A stretch of 64,000 nt of DNA. Source: Polyangiaceae bacterium. GTDB taxonomy: Bacteria > Myxococcota_A > Polyangia > Polyangiales > Polyangiaceae. Below, piece by piece: positions 45,991 to 54,173 of this stretch. The DNA is taken from contig JACKEB010000023.1 of the NCBI GenBank assembly GCA_020633205.1, positions 28,396 through 92,395 on the forward strand, read 5' to 3'. A model generated the notes under the pieces. That model did not search any database, was not told the DNA's origin, and saw only the letters and a list, made by a program, of their open reading frames with translations. The position numbers and the translations under genes were made by a program. Within the stretch, counting starts at the first letter, position 1. Each line of letters opens with the position of its first letter.

Positions 45991-46602
45991 CTACTCGTCG
46001 TCGTCGTCCTTTTCCTTCTTCTTCTTGCTGCTCATGTGGCCCTTGCAGCCAGTCTTGCCAGCAGTTCCGTCGGGGCAGGTGACGCCGTCCCACTTCGCGC
46101 CTTCGTCGTCGAGGTCCTCGAGGTCAGCGTCCTTGAGGTTCGTGCCCTTGAGCGTCGCCTCGGTCACGATGGTCTCCACCATGCTCGCGCCTTCGAAGTT
46201 GGCGTCCGTGAGGTTCGCCTTCGTGAGGTCTGCCTCGTCTAGCTTCGCACCCTTGAAGTTCGCCTTGGTCAGGTTGGCTCCTTCGAGGTTCACGGATTCC
46301 ATGTCAGCGCCTTCGAAGTCAGCGCCAGTGAGGTCCTTGCCTTTCCACTCGGCGTCGCCAATCTTCGCCTTGGCGCACTTCGCACCAGGCTCGGGCTTGC
46401 ACCCACCGGCTGCACCGGTGTTGTCCAGCGGAGCAGCGGCGGCGGCGCTCGGTGCCGCGCTCGCTTCCGCGGGGGCGCTGGTAGTGGCGGCTGCAGTTGC
46501 GCTGGGCTTCTCTGCGGCGGCGGGTTCCGGCTTCTTCTCGTCACATCCGAGGACGAGCAGGCTGATTGGTAGGGCCCACAGGAGAGCCTTGAATTGGCGC
46601 AT
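45991..46602 (-). CDS. Pentapeptide-repeat lipoprotein
   Basis: 203 residues. The lipobox follows RQFKALLWALPISLLVLGC, with Cys near residue 20, and a linker of Ala/Pro/Ser follows. The central region carries about 12 A(D/N)LxG(A/T)-type pentapeptide repeats (LTGADFEGADMESVNLEGAN and similar), forming a right-handed beta helix. Two flanking Cys pairs (CKPEPGAKC, CPDGTAGKTGC) and a very basic-then-acidic tail (SKKKKEKDDDDE) follow. It is anchored to a membrane; no function is assigned. Confidence 0.85.
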   Translation of the reverse strand: MRQFKALLWALPISLLVLGCDEKKPEPAAAEKPSATAAATTSAPAEASAAPSAAAAAPLDNTGAAGGCKPEPGAKCAKAKIGDAEWKGKDLTGADFEGADMESVNLEGANLTKANFKGAKLDEADLTKANLTDANFEGASMVETIVTEATLKGTNLKDADLEDLDDEGAKWDGVTCPDGTAGKTGCKGHMSSKKKKEKDDDDE

Positions 46603-46818
46603 TTACGTGACTCCTTGTTCTTGTCGCGTTTGGTCGGCGCACCCTTCCACAGCCGCCCACGCGGAATCAAGTTAGCGGAGACCGGAACGGGAGGTCGCGG
46701 CTTTCTATTGTGATTTCAGGGGTCTAGGCCCTCGCTGGAGACGCCAAGGGGGCTTGGCAAACGAGTTCGTGTCCGGATCTTCGCTCAAGCGCCTCGGAAA
46801 ACTCCCGTTCCGGGCAGC

Positions 46819-48279
46819 ATGATCCTCAGCGATTTTCCTCTCAGCCTGCCCCCGAAGGGTAGCCCACAGAACTCAGCCCCACCCTCTGCTCCACCGGAGT
46901 CTTGGGCGCTCGCGCGCAAGGTCGCGAAGCAAGTCATTCGGCCCCTCGATCGCTTCATGCACATCGAGGCGGCGAGCGGCGTGGTGCTGTTGATTGCCGC
47001 CGCGGCGGCCCTGATTTGGGCCAACTCCCCTTGGGGCGCGACCTACGAGCACTTCTGGCACACCAAGGTGTCCTTGGGCGTCGGGTCGCTCCAGACGGCG
47101 CAGCCGTTGCACTTCTGGATCAACGACGGGCTGATGGTGATCTTCTTCTTCGTTGTTGGATTGGAAATCCGCCGGGAAATTCATCAGGGAGAGCTGAGTG
47201 AGATTCGCCGAGCCGCCCTGCCCGCCATCGCGGCGGTAGGTGGCATGATCATGCCGGCGATCATCTACGCGCTGGTCTCGCGCGGCTCCGCGGCGACCCA
47301 CGGCTGGGCGGTGCCCATGGCGACTGACATCGCGTTCGCGGTCGGCGTATTGGCGCTGCTTGGCAAGCGAGTGCCAGCGGCGCTCAGGGTGTTGCTGCTC
47401 GCGCTGGCGATCATTGATGACATCGGGGCGATCGTCGTGATCGCGGTGTTCTACTCCTCCGACTTCTCGTTCCTCGGCCTGGGGATCGCGGGGGTCGGGA
47501 TCCTGATGCTGCTCGGGATGCAGCGGTTCGGCGTACGTAGTGCGCTGGCCTACGTGGCGCCGGTGTTCGTGATGTGGATCGGCATGCTCAAGGCGGGCGT
47601 TCACCCGACCATCGCGGGTGTGCTTGCTGGCCTCCTGACTCCCGTGACCTCCTGGTACGGCGAGAAGGGCTTCATGCACGTGGCCAAGCGTACGGTGCGG
47701 AAGATCCGCGAGCACTCCAAGGCGGGCGACTCTCACGGCGAGCATGGGCTGATTCAGCCTCTGAGCGAGCTCGAGGCTGCGCGCCGAGAAGCGGTGAGCC
47801 CCGTGGTGCGCTTGGAGACCGCGCTCCACCCCTGGGTGGCTTTCGCAATCATGCCGCTCTTCGCCTTGGCGAACGCTGGGGTGGACCTGCGAGGCGTCGA
47901 CACCGGTGCCGCTACGGCGGGTGTCATCAGCATGGGCGTCGTGGCCGGCCTGGTGATTGGCAAGCCGCTTGGCGTCGTGTTCGCGAGCTGGCTCTCGGTG
48001 AAGGTGGGGATCTGTTCGTTGCCGCGCGGAGTCGATTGGAAGGGCGTCACCGTCGTTGGATTGGTCGCAGGCATCGGCTTCACGATGGCGATCTTCGTCT
48101 CGCAGCTTGCGTTCGAGAACGCATCGAACCTCGGGGTGGCGAAGCTCTCGGTGCTCTGTGCCTCAGTCCTGGCGGCGCTCGCTACCTTGATTGGTTCGCG
48201 CTTCCTGCTGCCGAAGACTCAGGCTCCGGAGATCGCGGAACTCTCTGCGAGTGACTGCGAAGCTTCGACCGAGTTCTAA
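46819..48279 (+). CDS. nhaA: Na+/H+ antiporter NhaA
   Basis: 486 residues with about 12 transmembrane helices. The conserved core includes GLEIRREIHQGEL, GWAVPMATDIAFAVGVLALL and AIIDDIGAIVVIA with the paired Asp that bind sodium (D163/D164 of E. coli NhaA). The C-terminal GFTMAIFVSQLAF assembly helix is also present. It exchanges sodium for protons to maintain pH and sodium tolerance. The N-terminal 40 residues are Pro/Ser-rich and not part of the fold. A strong terminator follows. Confidence 0.96.
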   Translation: MILSDFPLSLPPKGSPQNSAPPSAPPESWALARKVAKQVIRPLDRFMHIEAASGVVLLIAAAAALIWANSPWGATYEHFWHTKVSLGVGSLQTAQPLHFWINDGLMVIFFFVVGLEIRREIHQGELSEIRRAALPAIAAVGGMIMPAIIYALVSRGSAATHGWAVPMATDIAFAVGVLALLGKRVPAALRVLLLALAIIDDIGAIVVIAVFYSSDFSFLGLGIAGVGILMLLGMQRFGVRSALAYVAPVFVMWIGMLKAGVHPTIAGVLAGLLTPVTSWYGEKGFMHVAKRTVRKIREHSKAGDSHGEHGLIQPLSELEAARREAVSPVVRLETALHPWVAFAIMPLFALANAGVDLRGVDTGAATAGVISMGVVAGLVIGKPLGVVFASWLSVKVGICSLPRGVDWKGVTVVGLVAGIGFTMAIFVSQLAFENASNLGVAKLSVLCASVLAALATLIGSRFLLPKTQAPEIAELSASDCEASTEF

Positions 48280-48304
48280 GTCACGCAGAGGATCACAAAC
48301 CAAG

Positions 48305-48340
48305 AAAGGCTCCCGAACCGGGAGCCTTTCGGTCTTTTGT
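48305..48340. terminator. Bidirectional intrinsic terminator
   Basis: AAAGGCTCCCG and CGGGAGCCTTT form a perfect 11-bp stem with a three-base loop, at 48305-48329. The plus strand then reads CGGTCTTTTGT. It lies between the nhaA stop (48279) and the stop of the minus-strand response regulator gene (48354), so it can end transcription from both sides. Confidence 0.9.
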
Positions 48341-48353
48341 AGCGAACGAAGAG

Positions 48354-49259
48354 CTAACCCTCTTGGGTCAGGCGACGGATCTCTTCCTTGATCATCGTCT
48401 CGGCGAGTACGGGAACGACCTCCCACACCACCTGCTCCACCACTTCGCGGCTCAGAGCCAGCACCGCTTCGACCTGCGTCGGGTTGAGCCCCAGCCCCTG
48501 CAGCTTGCCCGCTAGTTCGCTGCCGTTGCCCGTGTGAGCAGCGACGGCCGGCGCGGGCGCGGCAACGGGAGCCGCGGCAACCGGAGCCGCGGCAACCGGA
48601 GGTGCCGTGACGGGAGGCGCAACAGGTGACGGCGCTGGCCGCTGCATAGGTGCAGAACTCTGAACCGGCGCAGGACGCGGAGTCACCGCGGGCGTGCCGG
48701 GGTAGGTCTGCGTCCGCTGCGGTTGCGCGGAAGCTGGCGCGGCACTTGGCGCTGGCGCCGAAGGACTCGGGGCCGGCGTGCCGTACGCTAGCGTCTGCGA
48801 GCGAGGCTTGGCTGCGACGACCGGCGCTGCAGCCGCTGGCGCTGCATGAGCCGCGGGTGCGGGGGCGGTGACAGCCGCCTGCACGCTCGGCTGAGCCGGA
48901 GCGGCGCGCAGCATGTTGCTCACCTTGTCCAGCATCTGCTGAGTGTCGAAAGGCTTGTCCATGTGCTCGTCAGCCCCGGCGGCACCGCCGCGCGACGAGT
49001 CATAGGGATGCTGCTTGCTGGAGAGAATCAGCACGCGAGTGCCCGGCGCTTCGCTCTTGATGCGCTGACACAGGTCGTAGCCGCTCTGGCCCCCCAGATC
49101 GTGATCTACCAGCACCACCGTGGGCTTCTCGGATCGCAGCTTCGCTAGAGCGTCATCTGCGTTATCCGCCAAGACGGTCTGGTAGTCCTCGCCAGCGAAG
49201 GTGATCTCGAGCACCTTGCGCATGGTCTTGCTGTCGTCGATGGCGAGCAGCGTGGTCAC
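48354..49259 (-). CDS. Response regulator with Pro/Ala linker and helical output module
   Basis: 301 residues. The receiver domain (1-120) has the acid pair in IDDSK, phosphoacceptor Asp in VLVDHDLGG and Lys in DKPFD. A Pro/Ala-rich linker of about 110 residues follows. The conserved C-terminal module LNPTQVEAVLALSREVVEQ, then VVWEVVPVLAETMIKEEIRR, is widespread in deltaproteobacterial receivers without a DNA-binding domain. The layout resembles polarity regulators such as RomR, but identity is not established. GGAGG lies four bases before the GTG at 49259. Confidence 0.85.
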   Translation of the reverse strand: MTTLLAIDDSKTMRKVLEITFAGEDYQTVLADNADDALAKLRSEKPTVVLVDHDLGGQSGYDLCQRIKSEAPGTRVLILSSKQHPYDSSRGGAAGADEHMDKPFDTQQMLDKVSNMLRAAPAQPSVQAAVTAPAPAAHAAPAAAAPVVAAKPRSQTLAYGTPAPSPSAPAPSAAPASAQPQRTQTYPGTPAVTPRPAPVQSSAPMQRPAPSPVAPPVTAPPVAAAPVAAAPVAAPAPAVAAHTGNGSELAGKLQGLGLNPTQVEAVLALSREVVEQVVWEVVPVLAETMIKEEIRRLTQEG

Positions 49260-49719
49260 AGCACCTCCGAATGGGTTTCGGCCTCGCGATTCACCCCACG
49301 AATGCGGGCAAATGAACCTCGAGCCGGAGAGAGATGATCGTGGTGCGTAGGAAATGTGTCAAGGAAATCGCCTAGTTCCTCTGAGAGCTCGCGCCTTTGA
49401 CCAGACCTGGTGAGGCGAATGTGAGATTCGCCGAACAAATCGGCGCAGCGTTTCCTCGCCTCACAGGCGCTCAAGGGCGCAAAAGCCGCTCGCCTGCGTC
49501 CTGTTGCTGTCTCTTGTTCGGGCCTGAGTTGGGGACCCTGCGGGGTACGATTCCCCGCTTGACCTGGCACCAAGGCTTCGGATCGGGAGTCTCACACCAC
49601 TTTGATAAGTGGGGAGTGCCGGCGAGGCGAAGCCGTGATTCGCTGAACGAGTCGACGAGGCGTTTCCGCGTCTCGAAAGTAGCGCAAGGTTTTTTGCGGG
49701 GAACCGCGGAGACTGGACA
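49260..49719. other. Intergenic region with a diverged hairpin repeat pair
   Basis: About 460 bases. It contains two related sequences of about 50 bases. One (49411-49463) has inner arms GGCGAAT/ATTCGCC and outer arms TGAGGCGA/TCGCCTCA. A diverged copy lies at about 49624-49675 and keeps GGCGAAG, TGATTCGC, TGAACGA and CGTTTCCGCGTCTC. The open frame across the region (49397-49723) is rich in Arg, Cys and Ser and does not look like a gene. Confidence 0.55.
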
Positions 49720-50706
49720 CTAGTCGACGATGAACCACTTCACGCCGGCTGCGACTTCCAGGTGGAAATGGTTGAAGTGGTGCTTGTCGAAGTGTGGCGA
49801 CAGCATGACGTTGAAGAGTCGTCCTCCTGCGGCTTCGCAGTAGATCTCCCGCAGCTCTCGCGCCTTGGCGGAGTCTGGTTTCGGCGGCGTTGCGCCCTTC
49901 CCGCAGGCCTTGCCGCCAATCTTTCCACCAAAGTCATCCAGCACGGACAGCTCGTTTTCAGCCGAGCCTTTCTTTTTTTGCTTTTTGGATTTCCTCGGGG
50001 ATTTTTTCTTGGGTGAGGAGCGCTTGGCCTGCTCCTTCGTCTCCCCGTCCTGCTTGGGGGCTTCCTCGGCAGGCTTGGGTCGCTTCTTGAACAGGCGAAC
50101 GTCCGCCGCGAGGCCACCAGGATGGCGCTTTGCGATCTTGTCTTTGGGCCAGTCTTTGGCTGGTGGGCGCCAGAAGGAGAAGACGCGTACTTCCTCCACG
50201 TCGTGCTTCTCGAGGATGCGGCTGAAGTCATCGAGCGCCAGCAAGAGGCGGCAGTCCAGCACCTCGTAGGGGGTGGTGCGGCGCTGCTCAGCGCTGAAGT
50301 CGGTGCGCCAGGTTACGCCATGCAAGGGGCCTAGCAGGCGCACCGGGATGAGCACACCCGGTGCTTCCTTCTCGATGGAGAAGTTGATCTTGCGTTGTTC
50401 GAGCGCCTCGATGCAGCGTCGATGGTCCAGCGCGGCGTACTGCACTGCTTTTGCTTGGCTTGCGTCGGCGGGGAACTCCGCCTTGCTTTCCGCGTGGCTT
50501 CGCCCAGGCGCCAGCACCAGCAGCAACGCTGCCGTGAGCAGGGCAGCGTCCAACGTGCCGCGCGCACGGTGAGGTCGACGGATCGACTGACGGGGGCCTG
50601 ATGCAGCTCCCGGGCTGACGGCGCAATGTGGCCTGACAGCGCAATGCGGGCTGACAGCGCAATGCGGCCTGACAGCTGCTTCAGGCTTCAAGTCGCGACG
50701 CCGCAT
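49720..50706 (-). CDS. M15-like (extensin-like C-terminal domain) peptidase candidate
   Basis: 328 residues. A hydrophobic segment (TAALLLVLAPGRSHAES) after residue 50 is a signal peptide. The mature part has zinc-site motifs HPGGLAADVRLF (H...D) and KHHFNHFHLE (HxH), as in D-Ala-D-Ala metallopeptidases of the M15/extensin-like group, with KKSPRKSKKQKKK and other Lys-rich insertions between them. Peptidoglycan cleavage or modification in the periplasm is likely. Before the signal lies a Cys-rich hexapeptide repeat (PHCAVS/PHCAVR), so the true start may be later. It is divergent to hrcA. Confidence 0.75.
   Translation of the reverse strand: MRRRDLKPEAAVRPHCAVSPHCAVRPHCAVSPGAASGPRQSIRRPHRARGTLDAALLTAALLLVLAPGRSHAESKAEFPADASQAKAVQYAALDHRRCIEALEQRKINFSIEKEAPGVLIPVRLLGPLHGVTWRTDFSAEQRRTTPYEVLDCRLLLALDDFSRILEKHDVEEVRVFSFWRPPAKDWPKDKIAKRHPGGLAADVRLFKKRPKPAEEAPKQDGETKEQAKRSSPKKKSPRKSKKQKKKGSAENELSVLDDFGGKIGGKACGKGATPPKPDSAKARELREIYCEAAGGRLFNVMLSPHFDKHHFNHFHLEVAAGVKWFIVD
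50612..50676 (-). repeat. 18-bp tandem repeat before the M15-like gene's signal peptide
   Basis: Plus-strand copies begin at 50612, 50630, 50648 and 50666 with the core GG(G/C)CTGACAGCGCAATG. If translated on the minus strand they encode CAVSPH/CAVRPH units. There are 3.6 copies with only a few base differences. Confidence 0.8.
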
Positions 50707-50751
50707 GCGTGCAGATTGACCCGATTTCTCTCTCGGGCCAAACTCTAGAAA

Positions 50752-51858
50752 GTGAACAAGCGAGCCCGTTCGGTGCTTTACGCGGTTGTGAGCGAGTTCA
50801 TCGCTACTGGTCAGCCTGTCAGTAGTCGTACGTTGTCACGCAAGTACGGCTTCGACTTCTCTGCCGCGACCATCCGCAACGTGATGGCGGATTTGGAAGA
50901 CGGCGGCTACCTGGCGCAACCTCACACTAGCGCAGGGCGAATCCCTACGGAATCGGCGTTCAGGCTGTTCATTGATGCCTTGATGCGCGTGCGCCAGCTC
51001 ACGCGCGAAGAGGCGGGGCGCATCCATGACCTATTCGGTGAACGCAAGGGGCCGGACTGGTTACGCGAGGCTGGGCGCGTGCTGAGCGATCTCGCGGGGA
51101 CCGCCGCTGTGCTCGTTCGCTCCCGGGCTGAAACGCGCACGCTGCTCAAGATGCAGTTCATCCCAACGCGCCCGGGAGAGCTGCTCAGCGTGATCGTGTT
51201 CAGTGACGGGACGGTGGAGAATCGCTTCATCCAGCTCGAGGCGACGCTGGGTAACGACGAGCTATCTCGTCTCCACAACCTGCTCGACGATATCGTCTCT
51301 GGGCGGACGCTGAGCCAGCTGCGTGACGACCTGGCCCAGGAGGTGACCCAGGGCAGGGATGAGCTGCGCCAGCTACAAAGCCTGGGCGTGTCGTTGATCC
51401 GTGCGGCACTAGCCGGCGCGGACCGTCGCTTGGACATCGTGATCGAAGGTCGCAGCAAGCTTCTGGACCGCGCCGAAGGCGAGGACACCGGACGCCTCCG
51501 CGAGCTCCTTGCGGCGCTGGAATCCCGGGAGCACCTGATTGAGCTGCTCGACCGCATCATGCACAGCCAGCGAGTCCAAGTGTTCCTAGGCGAAGAAACG
51601 CGAGACACCGTGGGCTACCCTCTGAGCATCGTCGCGGCGCCCTGGGGCCCAGGTGACAACCCAGGTGGTGCCATCGGTGTGATCGGTCCGACGCGCATGG
51701 ACTATCCGTTCGTGGTGCCGCTGGTCGGAGCCACCGCCGAGGCCATGAGTGACTCCTTGCTACGCAAGCGTGTCGCTGGCGCGGACGAGGCTCTGGGAGA
51801 CGACCCGGACACAGCGTCGTCGGTGGGGAATAGCGCTCCGGACCACGACGCTGGCTGA
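50752..51858 (+). CDS. hrcA: Heat-inducible transcription repressor HrcA
   Basis: 368 residues. The N-terminal winged helix (FIATGQPVSSRTLSRKYG, ATIRNVMADLEDGGYLAQPH) is the HrcA DNA-binding domain, which recognises CIRCE operators at groE/dnaK promoters. The GAF-like core and the C-terminal IGVIGPTRMDYP motif are family hallmarks. It is about 20 residues longer than B. subtilis HrcA, with an Asp/Ser-rich tail (DEALGDDPDTASSVGNSAPD). The start is a GTG at 50752. No grpE or dnaK follows, and I see no CIRCE in its upstream region. Confidence 0.95.
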   Translation: MNKRARSVLYAVVSEFIATGQPVSSRTLSRKYGFDFSAATIRNVMADLEDGGYLAQPHTSAGRIPTESAFRLFIDALMRVRQLTREEAGRIHDLFGERKGPDWLREAGRVLSDLAGTAAVLVRSRAETRTLLKMQFIPTRPGELLSVIVFSDGTVENRFIQLEATLGNDELSRLHNLLDDIVSGRTLSQLRDDLAQEVTQGRDELRQLQSLGVSLIRAALAGADRRLDIVIEGRSKLLDRAEGEDTGRLRELLAALESREHLIELLDRIMHSQRVQVFLGEETRDTVGYPLSIVAAPWGPGDNPGGAIGVIGPTRMDYPFVVPLVGATAEAMSDSLLRKRVAGADEALGDDPDTASSVGNSAPDHDAG

Positions 51859-51941
51859 GCACTTTCATGCCCGACGGCAGGCGAATCGGTTAGGCTCTGC
51901 TCTTCGCGGCTCCTGGATGAGCCACGGAGAGAGGGAGAATC

Positions 51942-53279
51942 ATGGCCGCTCCGCCCCCGCTACCGACCAAGAACCAGCCCAACGTCATCGATCGGGCCAT
52001 CGGCTTGGCTTGCGCCGGCAAGCTCGAAGAGGCTTTGCGCTGGGTCGTTGCGGAGCTGAACCGGGACGCGACTGGGGGTGTTGCAGCGCTGCTCACGAGC
52101 CGTTGGATGGCAGAGCTGGGGCGGGAGAACGCCGCGCGCACTGGTTTCGAGACTTGCGTGACGCGAGCCATTGCCGCGGGGCAACTACCGGTGGCTGTCG
52201 CCGCGTGTGCCGAGCTGCGGCGCTTCGGCGGAGACGCGACCGCTTGCTATCAGCAGATTGCCAAGGCCTACTCTGAAGGTTCTGCCTCTTTGGGAGAGCG
52301 TCCGATGGAGCCCCCAGCCCTGGGAGGTGCTCAAGAGGTCGAGCAGCCTCTCCCAGAATCTTTCCGTGGGGATGCGTTGTTGGATGAGGCGGGCGATGCG
52401 CTCGAGGCCGCAAAGCAAGCGCTGCCGAGCGAGGCGCCTCGGGATCTCCCGCAGCAGCCTTTGTTTTCCTCGCTCGGTGAGGGAGCCCTCGCAGCCTTCG
52501 TTGAGATTTTCGAGCTGCAATTGGTCGATGCAGAGGAGCGCGTCATCAATGAGGGCGAGCTCGGCACCTCCGCCTATGTCGTGGTAAGAGGCGAGCTTGA
52601 AGTCAGCAAGCACGGGGCTGACGCCGAGGTTCGCCTTGCGCGCCTAGGCGGCGGCGCTCTGGTCGGCGAGATGGCGCTGATCTCTCGCGCTCCCAGGGCT
52701 GCGAGTGTCGGCGCGCTACGCCCCAGCCTGCTCTTGAGCGCCACCAAAGAGAGCTTGGATGCGCTGGCAGAGCGGGAGCCCGCCATCGGTGACGAGTTCG
52801 CTTCGCGCTTTCGCCGACGCATGGTGGAGAACTTGGTGCGTACCAGCTCCATCCTGCGGGCGGTCCGCGCGAAGGAACGGCACACCCTGGTGGAGCGCTT
52901 CGTCACCCGTGCGTTCGAAGCCGGAGAGCGCATCATCGAGCAGGGCCAGTCGAGCGACGGCTTGCACTTGATTGCGTCGGGCTCGGTGCAGGTCAGCCAT
53001 CGCGAGGAAGATGGGGAAGAGCTGCCTATCGCCGAGCTCGGGGTTGGCGAGGTAGTGGGAGAAGTGGCGCTCGTGCTGCGGCGGCCCTCCAACGCAGACG
53101 TCGTCGCGCGTATCCCGACGGTGACGCTGCATTTGCCTCACAGCGGCTTCCACTCGCTGATCAAGGAGCACCCGACGCTGCTAGCGGAGCTCTACGATTT
53201 GGCCGTCCAGCGCGACGAGCAGACCTCTTCGATCGTGGCTCAAGAGGCGACTGAGGTGGACGACTTCGTCCTCATCTGA
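51942..53279 (+). CDS. Protein with two cyclic-nucleotide-binding domains
   Basis: 445 residues. The N-terminal 120 residues are helical and TPR-like. Two cyclic-nucleotide-binding (Crp/PKA-regulatory type) domains follow, at about 170-300 and 305-430. Phosphate-binding-cassette signatures are GALVGEMALISRAPRAASV and GEVVGEVALVLRRPSNADV; each keeps the Glu, while the Arg context differs. There is no helix-turn-helix, so this is not a Crp-like regulator; a cAMP/cGMP-responsive adaptor is possible. The start has GGAGAG upstream. It lies downstream of hrcA on the same strand. Confidence 0.85.
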   Translation: MAAPPPLPTKNQPNVIDRAIGLACAGKLEEALRWVVAELNRDATGGVAALLTSRWMAELGRENAARTGFETCVTRAIAAGQLPVAVAACAELRRFGGDATACYQQIAKAYSEGSASLGERPMEPPALGGAQEVEQPLPESFRGDALLDEAGDALEAAKQALPSEAPRDLPQQPLFSSLGEGALAAFVEIFELQLVDAEERVINEGELGTSAYVVVRGELEVSKHGADAEVRLARLGGGALVGEMALISRAPRAASVGALRPSLLLSATKESLDALAEREPAIGDEFASRFRRRMVENLVRTSSILRAVRAKERHTLVERFVTRAFEAGERIIEQGQSSDGLHLIASGSVQVSHREEDGEELPIAELGVGEVVGEVALVLRRPSNADVVARIPTVTLHLPHSGFHSLIKEHPTLLAELYDLAVQRDEQTSSIVAQEATEVDDFVLI

Positions 53280-53539
53280 TGCGGGCGGGGCAGGCGCCGT
53301 TTCGGGGCGAGACACCCGACTTTGCCCCGCTGCCACGATCAGCCGCGCTGACCGACCGGCGCGCCTCTCCCCCCGAACCCGTGAATAATCTCGAAGTCGC
53401 CGCGGAAACCCTTAAAAAACCTGCGGAAAGTCTGAGGCACTGGGGAGCGCTCTCCGAACTTTTTTCGTTCGGAAGAGAAGCGTGACTGAGCGGCTGGCGG
53501 ATGCTTGACCCCCCTCCGGCTGACCGCTAAGTCCCGCGC

Positions 53540-54148
53540 ATGCTCGTTCAACGTCACGCCCGCCGCGGGCTGTTTTCTTTGTTGGTCGCTTTCGCGCTGG
53601 TCGCGTTCTCAGGTTCTGCTTTCGCGATGAAGATTGCCGTGGTCGACACACAGCGTGCGATCATGGAGACCGAAGACGGTCTGCGCGCTCAGGCGACGCT
53701 CAAGAAGCTGTTCGACAAGCGTCAGCAGGAGCTCGACAAGAAGCAGCGCGATCTGCAGGCCGAGAAGGAGCAGATCGAGAAGCAGCGTTCAGTGCTGAGC
53801 AAGGCCGCCTACCAGAAGCGCGCCGAGAAGTGGCAGAACGACATGATGAAGCTGCAGCAAGTCTTCGTTGAGTACAACAAGGAGCTGCAGAAGAAAGAGG
53901 GCCAGCTCATGCGCCCCATTTCCCGTAAGGCAATGTCGCTGATCAGGCGCTTGGCTGCCGCGAACGGCTTCGACATGGTGCTCGATAAGCAGGCCGTTCC
54001 CTACTTCCGTGCGGATTTGGATCTGACGGACAAGCTGATCCAGATGTACAACGAGGGTGGCGCCGTGGACGACGACGACGCGAAGCCCGCCGCCAAGAAG
54101 CCTGCTGCGCCTGCGCCCAAGGCGCCGGCCGCTGCGCCCAAGAAGTGA
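53540..54148 (+). CDS. Periplasmic chaperone OmpH/Skp
   Basis: 202 residues. The signal peptide has its hydrophobic core LLVAFALVAFSGSAFA, and the mature protein starts MKIAVVDTQRAIMETEDGLR (Skp-type first strand). A long coiled-coil region (KRQQELDKKQRDLQAEKEQI and onward) forms the Skp tentacles. A strand segment ANGFDMVLDKQAVPYF leads to an Ala/Pro/Lys tail, longer than in E. coli Skp. It carries unfolded outer-membrane proteins to the Bam complex. It is first in the skp-lpxD-fabZ-lpxA operon, 25 bases before lpxD. Confidence 0.93.
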   Translation: MLVQRHARRGLFSLLVAFALVAFSGSAFAMKIAVVDTQRAIMETEDGLRAQATLKKLFDKRQQELDKKQRDLQAEKEQIEKQRSVLSKAAYQKRAEKWQNDMMKLQQVFVEYNKELQKKEGQLMRPISRKAMSLIRRLAAANGFDMVLDKQAVPYFRADLDLTDKLIQMYNEGGAVDDDDAKPAAKKPAAPAPKAPAAAPKK

Positions 54149-54173
54149 AAACGAGCGTGTGGGGGCTTTGCCA

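Noticed and set aside
49397..49723. 108-residue plus-strand frame in the intergenic region
   Set aside because: Arg/Ser/Cys-rich, no domain, and it runs across the hairpin repeats; third-position GC is not elevated.
50707..50751. CIRCE operator upstream of hrcA
   Set aside because: The inverted repeat TTAGCACTC-N9-GAGTGCTAA is not present; only a weak CCGA/TCGG stem is seen.
53279..53485. 68-residue frame starting at the stop of the cyclic-nucleotide-binding gene
   Set aside because: The TGATG junction looks coupled, but the second half has low third-position GC (CTT AAA AAA CCT) and no domain; it is probably the promoter region of skp.
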